From Thiohalocapsa sp963695445 (GTDB lineage Bacteria > Pseudomonadota > Gammaproteobacteria > Chromatiales > Chromatiaceae), in NCBI GenBank assembly GCA_963695445.1, contig CAVOGV010000012.1, positions 62,001-126,000 of the forward strand: a stretch of DNA of 64,000 nt. The letters are read 5' to 3'. Under the pieces are notes generated by a model, which was given only the letters and a program-made list of their open reading frames with translations, did not search any database and was not told where the DNA came from. The position numbers and the translations under genes were made by a program. The first letter of the stretch is position 1; every line of letters begins with the position of its first letter. Positions 18,055 to 27,126 of this stretch are shown in pieces.

Positions 18055-18815
18055 TCAACGGCCGCGTCGATTGCCAGCAACAGGCGCGTCGGCGGCGATA
18101 CCCAACCGCGCGCAGCCGGAGGCCAGGCAACAGTCTGAGCAGCGTGGGGCACGGGCGCGGCAGATGTGCTTGGCGTGCTGCACGATCAAGGCGTGATACT
18201 CGTTGAACAGGGCCGACATCGGGGCCAAGGACCTGTCTCGAAGGTGTGGCGTAGCGCCTCGTAGGACGCGCCCTCGTCGACCAGGCCGAGGCGCCCGAAC
18301 AGGCGCCGGGTGTAGGCATCGATGACGAACACGGGGCGCTCGAAGGCGTACAGTAACATGTCGTCGGCGGTTTCCGGACCGACGCCGTGGATGCCAAGCA
18401 GCAGATCGCGCAGCGTACCGGTCTCGAGCATGGACAACGCGGCTCGCCGCCGGCCGCCAGAAACGCCTCGCAGAAGGCCCGCAGCCGGCGCGCCTTGACG
18501 TTGAAGTAGCCCGCGGGGCGGATCAGCGAGGCGAGCTCGGACTCGGGCAGCGCCAGCAGTGCGTCGGCGGCCAACGGCACGCCGCTCGCGCAGCTGTGCG
18601 ATGGCACGTTCGACGTTGGTCCAAGCGGTGTTCTGGGTCAGAACGGCGCCGACCATGACCTCGAACGGAGTCTCCGCGGGCCACCACTGCTGCGCCCCGT
18701 AGGCCGCGAACAGCAGGGAGAAGACCCGATGGAAGTCGCTGGTCTCGACCGGAATCTGGGTCGGGGCCTGGTCGGGAGTTTGAACCGGAGCCTGTTCGTG
18801 GAGGCGTCGCGTCAG
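18055..18815 (-). CDS. Endonuclease III-related HhH-GPD DNA glycosylase (frameshifted)
   Basis: A base-excision-repair glycosylase of the Nth superfamily. Visible parts are TPFEVMVGAVLTQNTAWTNV, a helix-hairpin-helix LLLGIHGVGPETADDM, the catalytic Asp in VFVIDAYTRRLFGRL, and a C-terminal iron-sulfur motif C-x6-C-x2-C-x5-C (HICRARAPRCSDCCLASGC). The Nth lysine of the GxKTA loop is Glu here, so a monofunctional, MagIII-like enzyme is more likely than a bifunctional lyase. Coding runs through at least three frame changes between 18610 and 18220. No ATG, GTG or TTG is available in the 5' frame, so the start near 18815 (CTG, overlapping the glgC stop) is tentative. Confidence 0.7.
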
Positions 18816-20079
18816 ACCTGCTGCCCCTTGGCAATGACGACGATCCCCTGGGGCGAGACACCGAAGCGTTCCTCGTCCAGGCGCCGATCGAAGCCGATGC
18901 GCTCACCGGGCGGAATCACCACGTCCTTGTCGCAGATACAGCGGCGGATCTGCGCCCCCGCGCCGACTTTGACCCCTTCGAACAGGATGGCCTCGTCGAC
19001 GATCGCGCCATCGTCGATCTGCACCAAGGGAAACAGCACCGAGTGACTGACGCCGCCGCCGCGGATCACGGTGCCCGCGGCGAGCATGGAATTGACGAAG
19101 ATACCCTCGGTGCCCGACACCGGCCCCGGCACGGTGCGGGCCGGTGGATACTGGCCCTGATAGGTCAGGATGTTCCAGTCCGGCTGGTAGAGGTCCAGCG
19201 GCGGATCGGATTCGAGCAGCGCCATGTTGGCGCGGAAATAGGCGTCGGTGGAGCCGAGATCGCTCCAGTACCGATCTGGCGTTACGCGGCCGCGCTCGCC
19301 GCCGAAACGGTAGGCACGGACGGCATGGGAACCGAGCAGCGCAGGCAGCAGATGTGTGGCAAGGTCGGCGGCAACGCCGGGCGGCGCTTCGGGATCGGCT
19401 CCGGCGGTCGATGCGTCGACCTCAGCCTGCGCAAGCCTGTCGAGTTCGGCCAGCAGAACGGACTTGTCGATAAGGTAGACGCCCATGGGCGCATCGAAGC
19501 CGTCTTACTCCGCCGATGTCGGATCGGCGATCGGGTCGGGACGGGGCGCTGGTCCGATTTCGACGATGCGGTCGGCATCGTCGCAGAAAATCCGCGTGGC
19601 TGCATCGGCGGCACCTGCCGCCGCCGGCCGCAGCGCACAGGTGACGGCCGCGCCCTGCTCCCGGTGGCGCGGATCAACTCGGCGTAATCCATGCGGTAGA
19701 CCACGCCGCCATCGAGCAACAGCACCTGCTGTGCGCGGCTGCGCTCGATCAGGTAGCGGTTCTGCCTCAGCGCCTCGAGCACGCCGCGATACCAGCCGCT
19801 GCCGTCGCGCATCTGCGGCGGCACCGGCGTGATGAACTCGCCGAGTTCGGCGTTGAACAGCGACCAGGCGTCGCGCAGGTGCTTGTGCAGGGAGTGGGAC
19901 TTGTATTGGGTCAGGACCAAGACCTGCCGCAGCCCGGAGTGCAGGCAATTGGCGAGGGTAAAGTCGATGACGCGGTACTTGCCCGCGTGTGGAATCGCCG
20001 CCTTGGTCCGATGCCTGGTCAGCGGCTCCGGGGTGCCGCGCTCGAGCGCATAGACGAAGGTCAGTGTCGCGTTGGGCAT
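18812..20079 (-). CDS. glgC: GlgC-like ADP-glucose pyrophosphorylase homologue, altered catalytic motifs, disrupted
   Basis: The overall match to glucose-1-phosphate adenylyltransferase is clear: HRTKAAIPHAGKYRVIDFTLANC, QYKSHSLHKHLRDAWSLFNAELGEF, RGGGVSHSVLF and a C-terminal left-handed helix domain with VDEAILFEGVKVG. However, the N-terminal nucleotide loop normally reading AGGxGTRLxPLT is YALERGTPEPLT. The SGDHxYRMDY catalytic motif reads LDGGVVYRMDY, so the metal-binding Asp is missing. The frame shifts by one base near 19685, and an in-frame TAA occurs at 19505-19507. With one base restored the length is 423 codons, the family norm. It may be a regulatory, non-catalytic paralogue or a decaying copy. 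The stop overlaps the tentative start of the glycosylase gene. Confidence 0.8.
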
Positions 20080-20084
20080 GAGTC

Positions 20085-20237
20085 TCAGAAAGCCCGCTGT
20101 GCCATGCGTTGTCCGTCCACGACCGAGGACAGCCCGGCCAAGCCACCCTCGCCATTGATGATGCTGACCGCGTTGTAGATCAACGCGGCGGTACCGACGG
20201 CCAATACGGCGAACAGCGCAAGTTTATGCAGATCCAC
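20085..20237 (-). CDS. Small single-helix membrane protein
   Basis: A 50-residue protein starting at GTG 20237, with GAGG about eight bases upstream. Residues 5-27 form one hydrophobic helix (LALFAVLAVGTAALIYNAVSI), followed by a short polar C-terminal tail with glycine and Arg/Gln residues. It ends five bases before the glgC-like gene on the same strand and so is probably co-transcribed with it. I do not recognise a family. A longer reading from 20312 adds an unlikely cysteine-rich leader and was not used. Confidence 0.5.
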   Translation of the reverse strand: MDLHKLALFAVLAVGTAALIYNAVSIINGEGGLAGLSSVVDGQRMAQRAF

Positions 20238-20343
20238 GGCATTTACCTCGTTAAGATGAAGACAACATGCAGTTTTGCGGACCGAGCAGAGGGGCTGGAG
20301 TGGCCTGAGCATGCGCTGATGGCGGACATCGACGCTGGCCCAT

Positions 20344-21951
20344 TCAACCCGCTTGCGCGACTCCGATCCGTTCCAATGCCGCTACTGGCTGCGGCTGCAA
20401 TGCTTGCAGCAGCAACGAGCGACCGGTCATCTCTTCGGGCCGCGGCAGGCCCATCAGGTCCAACACCGTCGGCGCCACATCCGCCAGCGTGCCGGTGGGC
20501 GCCAGCATCCAACGGTCATGATCGACCACCAGCAACGGCACCGGATTGGTCGTGTGCTGGGTATGCGGCTCGTCCGTCTCGGGATCGACCATCAGGTCGC
20601 AATTGCCATGGTCGGCGGTCAGCAACACCGAATAGCCATGGGCGACGGCAGCATCGAGCACCCGGCCGACCTGACCGTCCACCGCTTCGACGGCCTGCAC
20701 GGCGGCCTCCATGATGCCCGTATGTCCGACCATGTCGCCGTTGGCAAAGTTGACGACAATGAAACCGAAGCCCTCGGAGGCGATGGCGTCGACCACGGCG
20801 TCCGCCACCTCTGGCGCGCTCATCTCGGGTTTCAGATCGTAGGTGCGCACGTTCGGCGACGGGATCAGCCGATGCTCCTCCCCGTGCGCGAGCTCCTGGC
20901 TGCCGCCGTTGAAGAAGAAGGTCACATGCGCGTACTTCTCGGTCTCGGCACAGTGGAACTGAGCGATACCCCGGTCGCTGAGCAAGCGATTGAGCACGAC
21001 CCGCGGCGACTCCGGGGTGAACGCGAACGGCAGTCCTGCCTTGGCGTCGTATTCCATCATGCAGAGCACGTCCGCCATCGCAGCGGCGCCGCGGTCGAAG
21101 CCGTCGAAGTCGGTCAGCGCCAGTGCTGCCGCGATCTGGCGCGGGCGGTCCTTGCGGAAATTGAATAACACCAGCGGATCATCGGCTTCGATGCCCTGAA
21201 AACCGCCGATGACGCTCGGATGAATGAATTCATCGGTCTCGCCGGCGGCATAGGCCGCATTCACGGCGGCACGGGCCGTCGGGGCTGCGCGCCCCTTGCC
21301 GAGCGCGATGGCTCGCCAAGCACGCTCGGTGCGGTCCCAGCGGCGGTCGCGGTCCATGGCGTAGTATCGGCCGCTGACGGTGGCAAAGGCGCCGCCGGCA
21401 TCCGCCAACGCACCCTCCAGTTCCGCCAGGTCGTTGAGGGCTGACTTGGGCGCGGTGTCGCGCCCATCGGTGATCATGTGCAGCAGCGGCGCAACGCCCT
21501 CACGGCGGCACAATTCGATCAGTGCCATCAGGTGGCGCACGTGGCTGTGCACGCCGCCGTCGGAGACCAGCCCGAGCAGTTGCACCGGCCTGCCGAGGCT
21601 GCGCGCCTTGTCGATCGCCGCGAGCAGCGCGGCGTTGTCGTAGAAGCTGCCGTCGGCAATGGCGTCGTCGATCAGCACCAAGTCCTGGCGCACGACACAG
21701 CCGCTGCCGAGCGTCATATGGCCGACCTCGGAGTTACCCATCTGCCCATCCGGCAGACCGACGCCAGCACCCGAGGCATTGAGCATCGTGAAGGGATAGC
21801 GGAAAAAATACTCGTCGAGCCGCGGTGTGCGCGCCGCGGCGATGGCGTTGTTGAGTTTGCTCGGATTGGTGCCGAAGCCGTCGAGGATCACCAGCACCAC
21901 CGGACTTCTCGGCATACCGGAAGGCGCAGCAGGATGGTTGGTCTGATTCAT
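20344..21951 (-). CDS. gpmI: 2,3-bisphosphoglycerate-independent phosphoglycerate mutase
   Basis: GpmI interconverts 3- and 2-phosphoglycerate in glycolysis and gluconeogenesis, using two Mn ions and a phosphoserine intermediate. The 535-residue protein carries VLVILDGFG near residue 20, the catalytic serine in GQMGNSEVGH near residue 70, DGGVHSH, TDGRDT, NFRKDRPRQ, NFANGDMVGHTG and TADHGNCD near the C-terminus, so both metal sites are complete. The ATG at 21951 gives the usual N-terminus. The upstream in-frame extension is not conserved-looking. It is a single-gene unit upstream of the small membrane protein and glgC-like gene. Confidence 0.95.
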   Translation of the reverse strand: MNQTNHPAAPSGMPRSPVVLVILDGFGTNPSKLNNAIAAARTPRLDEYFFRYPFTMLNASGAGVGLPDGQMGNSEVGHMTLGSGCVVRQDLVLIDDAIADGSFYDNAALLAAIDKARSLGRPVQLLGLVSDGGVHSHVRHLMALIELCRREGVAPLLHMITDGRDTAPKSALNDLAELEGALADAGGAFATVSGRYYAMDRDRRWDRTERAWRAIALGKGRAAPTARAAVNAAYAAGETDEFIHPSVIGGFQGIEADDPLVLFNFRKDRPRQIAAALALTDFDGFDRGAAAMADVLCMMEYDAKAGLPFAFTPESPRVVLNRLLSDRGIAQFHCAETEKYAHVTFFFNGGSQELAHGEEHRLIPSPNVRTYDLKPEMSAPEVADAVVDAIASEGFGFIVVNFANGDMVGHTGIMEAAVQAVEAVDGQVGRVLDAAVAHGYSVLLTADHGNCDLMVDPETDEPHTQHTTNPVPLLVVDHDRWMLAPTGTLADVAPTVLDLMGLPRPEEMTGRSLLLQALQPQPVAALERIGVAQAG

Positions 21952-22250
21952 CGTGAAGGTCCGTTCTTTGGCGATTACTTGGACTTTACCTGGACGCAAG
22001 AAACGCGCCTTCAAGAGGAGTCTGTCTCCGCGAGCGGCGAACCGCGGTCCTTCGCGACTCGATACGCACCAAATCGGCGCATGCTTCGTTTGCGAGGGTT
22101 CAAATCGGAGCATCGACACCCTCCTCCGCAGGTCGAATTACGAAAACCTCGACTGCCATTGTCGCGCCTTACTCTGGCCCGCGACATTGGCAGATTTGCC
22201 CTGATGACGGAGGAAAACCACAACCGGGACAAGTGCCGATGTGGGCCGGC

Positions 22251-23009
22251 TCAGCAGGTATCGGCGCAAGCCGCCCGCAACAGGATCGACTTCATGTCGC
22301 GCACCGCGTCGGCGAGCCCACAGAACATGGCCCGGGCGATGATGGAATGGCCGATATTGAGTTCGCGGATACCGGGCAACGCGGCCACGGCGGCGACGTT
22401 GTGGTAGTCGAGTCCATGGCCGGCGTTGACCTGTAAGCCGAGGCCTCGGCCCTGCTCGACGGCCCGCGCAATGCGCGCCAGCTCGGCGGCACGCGTCGCC
22501 GGCGATGCGGCGTCGGCGTAGTGCCCGGTATGGATCTCGACGACCGGAGCACCCACTTCTGCCGCGGCGTCGAGCTGCTCGGGATCAGCATCGATGAACA
22601 GAGAGACGCGCACACCCGCGGCCGCCAGCATGGCGCAGAAGTCCTTCAGCTGAGAGCGGCGGCCGGCGACGTCCAAGCCGCCCTCGGTGGTGAGTTCCTC
22701 GCGCCGCTCGGGCACCAGACAGCAGTCGGCGGGCTGAAACGCGGTGGCGATGCGGCCCATCTCCTCGGTCGCAGCCATCTCCAGGTTCATGCGCGTCTGC
22801 AGGATGCCGCGCAGCAACTCGACGTCACGATCCTGAATGTGGCGCCGGTCTTCGCGCAGATGCAGCGTGATGGCGTCGGCTCCGGCCTGCTCCGCCACCA
22901 ACGCGGCCTGAATCGGTTCCGGATAGCGGGTGCCGCGTGCCTGACGGAGGGTCGCGATGTGGTCGATATTGACGCCGAGCAGAATCGGCGCGGCGCTGAT
23001 GTCGGTCAT
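22251..23009 (-). CDS. pdxJ: Pyridoxine 5'-phosphate synthase
   Basis: PdxJ condenses 1-deoxyxylulose 5-phosphate with 3-amino-2-oxopropyl phosphate to give pyridoxine 5'-phosphate, the last ring-forming step of the DXP-dependent vitamin B6 route. The 252-residue TIM-barrel protein shows LGVNIDHIATLRQARG at the N-terminus, ITLHLREDRRHIQDRD, NLEMAATEEM, VSLFIDADPEQ, EIHTGHYAD, VNAGHGLDYHNV and ELNIGHSIIARAM, covering the phosphate-binding and catalytic residues. The start overlaps the recO stop as ATGA, a conserved gammaproteobacterial pairing. Confidence 0.95.
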   Translation of the reverse strand: MTDISAAPILLGVNIDHIATLRQARGTRYPEPIQAALVAEQAGADAITLHLREDRRHIQDRDVELLRGILQTRMNLEMAATEEMGRIATAFQPADCCLVPERREELTTEGGLDVAGRRSQLKDFCAMLAAAGVRVSLFIDADPEQLDAAAEVGAPVVEIHTGHYADAASPATRAAELARIARAVEQGRGLGLQVNAGHGLDYHNVAAVAALPGIRELNIGHSIIARAMFCGLADAVRDMKSILLRAACADTC

Positions 23010-23783
23010 GGGGACTCCGGTGTTGTTGAAAGTGCAAGTTCGGGCGGAACCGCCGCGAGAACACGGCCGGCTCGTCTCGCGGCAAACAGCGCGCGACTCT
23101 GCAACGGCCGCTCGCCGAGATGCGGCGCCAACAGGCGGCGCGTGAGGTTACGCGCCTCGCGGGCGTGGCTACCCGTCAACGGCTCGCCGCCGACGAGACG
23201 GCGCAGGGTCTCACCGCTGATCGCGCCATCCGACCCCATTGAGACAGCAGGCAGCAGCCCCTGCTCGCTGCTGTAGACGTAGTGGCGGTCCGGGCGCACC
23301 GGCGCACCGCCGTCGGCCTCACGGTCGAGCACGGCCTGATAACCTAACTCGGCCAGCAGGCGCAACTCGAAGCGCCGCAGCGGTGTATCGATGTCGGCGC
23401 CGGCGGCAAGCTCTTCCAGCACCAACTGATAGAACACGAACAGGACCTCGTGCGGGTCCTGGCGCCCGAGCAGTCGCATCAGCAACTCGTTGACATAGAA
23501 GCCGCAATACAGGGCATCACCGCTCAGCGCCAAGGGCCTGCCGGCGGGCTCGACGCGGACCATGGTCCGGACCTCTCCGCGCCCAGTCCAGGCCAACAAC
23601 ACGGGCGTGAACGGCTGTAACAGCGCCGCCGCCCGGCGCGCGCGGACGTTTGGCACCCTTGGCCACCAACGGTAAGCGCCCGTGGGCAGCCGTGAACACC
23701 TCGACCAGCAGACTGGTGTCGGAATAGTTGCGCCGATGCAGGACGAAGGCCTGCTGGAGACGGTCACGGGTGTCTGTGGTCAT
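23006..23783 (-). CDS. recO: DNA repair protein RecO (frameshifted)
   Basis: RecO helps RecR load RecA onto SSB-coated single-stranded DNA in gap repair. The N-terminal OB-fold begins in one frame (TRDRLQQAFVLHRRNYSDTSLLVEVFT from ATG 23783). The rest, from PFTPVLLAWTGRGEVRTM through YCGFYVNELLMRLL to the C-terminal helical domain, is one base out of frame. The break is near 23630 in GC-rich repetitive sequence. Removing one base gives 258 residues, the normal size. It sits between era and pdxJ in the classic lepB-rnc-era-recO-pdxJ order. The zinc cysteines found in some RecO proteins are not present. Confidence 0.9.
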
Positions 23784-24049
23784 GGACGTTTCGCGGCAAG
23801 AACGGGGTTGCCTGCTTCTCCTCGTTAGCGAGGCTTCGCTTCAGACCGACGTGCCATGGTCGGCGCTGGTTAGGGACGCACACTGATCGTTCTCGCTGTC
23901 GTCATCGAAACTTCCCCAGTCGCCGGGACTTCAGGACGCTTCGTGGCTTCGCATGAGTGGCTCATGCGCACGTTGCATTGCCATTCGAGGCACGACAACG
24001 ACAACGAGAGATTTGCCTCGTCTGTGTAGATGCAACGCCCTCAAGCAAT

Positions 24050-24940
24050 CTAGGGATCGGCATAGCCGAGGCTGGCCAGGGCCGCCTCGTCGCTGCTCCA
24101 GCTGTCCTTCACCTTGACCCAGACCTCCAGATGCACCGGACAGTCGAACAGGCGCTGCATCGCCAGTCGCGCCTGGGTCGCGGCGGCCTTCAGGGCCTCG
24201 CCGCGATGGCCGATGATGATGGCCTTCTGACTGGGCCGTTCAACCCAGATCAGTGCATGGATCAGATAGCGCCCACCCTCGTCCTCGAAGCGCTCGATCT
24301 CCACCGTGGTGCGGTAGGGTAGCTCTTGGGCATAGCGACGGGTCAGCTGTTCGCGCAGCAGTTCGGCGGCGAAGAAGCGCTCGGAGCGGTCGGTCAGCTG
24401 ATCCGGCGGCAGCAGGTTCTCGCCTTCCGGCAGTCGCGCCATAATCGCCTGCTCCAGCGCTTCGATCTGATCACCGCTCTTGGCGGATACCGGCACCATG
24501 GCATCGAAGCCGTGGCGCTCTGACAAGCTCTGCAAAAACGGTAGCAACGCGGTCTTGTCGCGCAGCCGGTCGACCTTGTTGATCACGGCGATCACCGGCG
24601 GCCCGGCCTCCGCGACGGCTCGCAGCGCCAACTCATCTTCCTTGGTAAATCGCAACGCCTCCACCAGCAACAGCACCAGGTCGACGTCCGCGATGGCGGC
24701 CCGCGCGGTCCGGTTCAGATAACGGTTCAACGCGCTGCCGCCGCGCTCGTGAATACCGGGGGTGTCGACGAATAGGATCTGGCCCTGCTCCGTCGTCTTG
24801 ACGCCGAGAATCGAGTGCCGGGTGGTCTGCGCCTTGTGCGACGTGATCGCAAGCTTCTGCCCAAGCATTCGATTCAGCAGCGTGGACTTGCCGACATTGG
24901 GCCGGCCAACGATCGCAACGGTGCCGCAGTGGTTAGTCAT
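24050..24940 (-). CDS. era: GTPase Era
   Basis: Era binds the 3' end of 16S rRNA and assists 30S maturation, coupling ribosome assembly to the cell cycle. The 296-residue protein has the G1 loop GRPNVGKST near residue 12, the G2 region QTTRHSILGV, G3 DTPGIH, G4 NKVD and G5 SAKSG. The C-terminal KH domain carries the VERPSQKAIIIGHRGEALK signature. It lies 57 bases downstream of rnc on the same strand, the standard arrangement. Confidence 0.97.
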   Translation of the reverse strand: MTNHCGTVAIVGRPNVGKSTLLNRMLGQKLAITSHKAQTTRHSILGVKTTEQGQILFVDTPGIHERGGSALNRYLNRTARAAIADVDLVLLLVEALRFTKEDELALRAVAEAGPPVIAVINKVDRLRDKTALLPFLQSLSERHGFDAMVPVSAKSGDQIEALEQAIMARLPEGENLLPPDQLTDRSERFFAAELLREQLTRRYAQELPYRTTVEIERFEDEGGRYLIHALIWVERPSQKAIIIGHRGEALKAAATQARLAMQRLFDCPVHLEVWVKVKDSWSSDEAALASLGYADP

Positions 24941-24997
24941 CGATTACTCTTGCTTGGTGTGGCGAGCGGGTTGGTCTGGTGAGCTGCGAACGGCAAG

Positions 24998-25685
24998 TCA
25001 AATAGTCTGGCCAGTCAATTGGGCCAGCATCTGCTCGGCCGCATCCTGTTCCGCGCGACGGCGGCTGGTCCCTTCGCCCCGCGTAGCGCGCTCCTCGTCC
25101 GTGAGCCGACAACGCACTGCGAACCGCTGCGCATGCTGCTGTCCGCTGACATCGGCCACCTCGTACTCGGGTAGTGGCCGGTGCATGGACTGCAGCGTTT
25201 CCTGAAGCCGGGTCTTCGGGTCCTTGAGGGCCTTGCGTTCAGCCACGCTAGCCAGGCGCGCGGCGAACAGCCGCAACAACATGTCGCGCGCGACCACGAA
25301 GCCTTTGTCGACGTAAACCGCGCCGATGACCGCTTCCAGCGCGTCCGCCAGGATCGAGTCTCGGGTATGCCCACCAGTGCGCACCTCACCCGAACCGAGC
25401 CTGAGATAGTCGCCGAGACGCAACCCGCGGGCCACCTGCGCCAGGCTCTCCTTGTTCACCAACGAGGCCCGTCGACGGCTGAGTTCGCCCTCGTCCGCGG
25501 CTGGAAACCGCTGCCAGAGTGATCTCGGCGATGACCAGTCCGAGCAACGCGTCGCCGAGAAACTCGAGGCGCTCATTATTGACCGGACCGGCGCTGCGAT
25601 GGGTCAACGCCTGGTCCAGCAGATCAGTACGTACATCGGCGTCGCCGAGCAACGCTGACTTCAACTGGCGGGGATCGCCGTTCAC
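24998..25685 (-). CDS. rnc: Ribonuclease III (frameshifted)
   Basis: RNase III cleaves double-stranded RNA and processes rRNA precursors. The first frame holds ALTHRSAGPVNNERLEFLGDALLGLVIAE, the signature with the catalytic Glu and Asp. After a +1 break near 25520 come RRRASLVNKESLAQVARGL, DALEAVIGAVYVDKG with the second acidic pair, and a C-terminal double-stranded-RNA-binding domain ending in AEQMLAQL. The corrected length is 228 residues. The ATG at 25685 overlaps the DUF4845 stop as ATGA. Because rnc sits in an operon of essential genes, the break is almost certainly a sequence error. Confidence 0.92.
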
Positions 25686-26059
25686 TGCTTCACGTATGAC
25701 TCGGTATGAACAAAGTGCATGATGACATCGACATTGGCAACGATGTGCTTTTGAACATCATAGTCGACGGTCAGATCCCAGCCACTCTTGGTCTTTTCGA
25801 AATTGAAACTGTCCATCGGAACCGAGCGGACATTATTGATGTAGAGTTGCGACGAGAGTGCGCTCGCAATCTTTCGCGGGCCTCCGTCGATGACATCGTG
25901 CTTGGCATGCAGCGACGCCATACTGGAGCGCACCTGCATGAAGTTCATGTACGCGGGGACCATGTTCACGGCAAGATTGCCGAAGAAGACCACCAGCGTA
26001 ATGACGACCATGACGATGCCGAAGCTGGCACCACGTTGTGACCGCAGGCGTCGACCCAT
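25682..26059 (-). CDS. DUF4845 domain-containing membrane protein
   Basis: A 125-residue protein with an N-terminal RSQRGASFG motif and one hydrophobic helix (IVMVVITLVVFFGNLAVNM, residues 14-32), followed by a small periplasmic domain reading GWDLTVDYDVQKHIVANVDVI. This matches the DUF4845 family regularly found between lepB and rnc in gamma- and betaproteobacteria. The N-terminus resembles a prepilin-like leader (RGASFG), but no function is known. Its position suggests a link to signal peptidase or membrane biogenesis, which is inference. Confidence 0.88.
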   Translation of the reverse strand: MGRRLRSQRGASFGIVMVVITLVVFFGNLAVNMVPAYMNFMQVRSSMASLHAKHDVIDGGPRKIASALSSQLYINNVRSVPMDSFNFEKTKSGWDLTVDYDVQKHIVANVDVIMHFVHTESYVKQ

Positions 26060-26118
26060 GGCTGATTACCCCCGTTTCGGCATCACGACGAAGACGATGA
26101 TGCAATCCGGCAATCGCT

Positions 26119-26990
26119 TTAGCGGATCAGATTACCAAGACGATCGAAGGCGATCGGGAAGCCGTCGCGCTGACCATCCCAGTTCATCCAGATCGCGAAC
26201 GCCTTGCCCACCAGATTTCCCTCCGGCACGAAACCCCAGCAGCGGCTATCGTTGCTGTTGTCGCGATTGTCGCCCATGACAAAGTAACTGCCATCCGGCA
26301 CATTCACCGGCCCGGAGGCCAGCACCTCGCAGCCACCCGGAAGATCGCGCGCGCGCGGGTTGATCAAGATGTCGTGTTCAATCCCGCCGATGTCCTCCAC
26401 TGCCCGCAATGCACCGGTATGGCCCTTGCCTGCACCCTTCACCGACATAGGGCGGCAACGCGATTTGGCGCATGGGCTCGCCATTCACGTATAGGGTTTT
26501 GTTGCGATAGTAGATCTGGTCCCCCGGTACGCCGACCACGCGCTTGATGTAGTCGATGGATTCGTTCTGCGGGAACCGGAACACCACCACGTCGCCGCGC
26601 TCCGGTTCGCCGAGGGGCATGAACTTGGAGTTCAGCACCGGCAACCGCAGGCCATACGAAAATTTATTGACCAGGATGAAGTCGCCCACCAACAATGTCG
26701 GCATCATGGAGCCGGACGGGATGCGGAAACGGCTCGACGACGAAGGAGCGCAGCAGCAGCACCGCCAGAATGACCGGAAAGAAGGAGCGCGAATATTCGA
26801 CCAGGACCGGCTCCCGATAGCCAGTCACGGCAACGTCGCCAGCCCCCTGCCCCTCGGTCGCCGCGGCGCTGGCCACCTGCTGTTCCGCCAAGCGTCGGCG
26901 CCTGGGCGCGAACAGTAGCGCGTCTATCAGCCAGATACCACCTGTGACAGCCGTGGCGGCGACGAGAAAGGTCGGGAAATCAAAACTCAT
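26119..26990 (-). CDS. lepB: Signal peptidase I (two frameshifts)
   Basis: LepB cleaves signal peptides from exported proteins at the outer face of the inner membrane. The first block has two membrane segments (FLVAATAVTGGIWLIDALLF and FFPVILAVLLLRSF). The catalytic serine motif PSGSMMPTL and the lysine of YIKRVVGVPGDQ follow after a +1 break near 26728. The C-terminal box YFVMGDNRDNSNDSR comes after a second +1 break near 26440. Removing two bases gives 289 residues. LepB is essential, so these breaks argue strongly for sequence errors. The ATG at 26990 starts just before the first membrane helix. It lies directly downstream of lepA, as usual. Confidence 0.92.
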
Positions 26991-27126
26991 AATGCTTGTA
27001 TCGAATGACTCGCTCGCGACGGAGAAGGCGCTTCTTCGGGCCTGAAGCTTCGTGGGGCCTGGAAAGGGGCGCGCATCGGCCGATGCGTTGACCGAAGCAC
27101 CGCCGGTGTCGTTGCGGTAAAACTGC

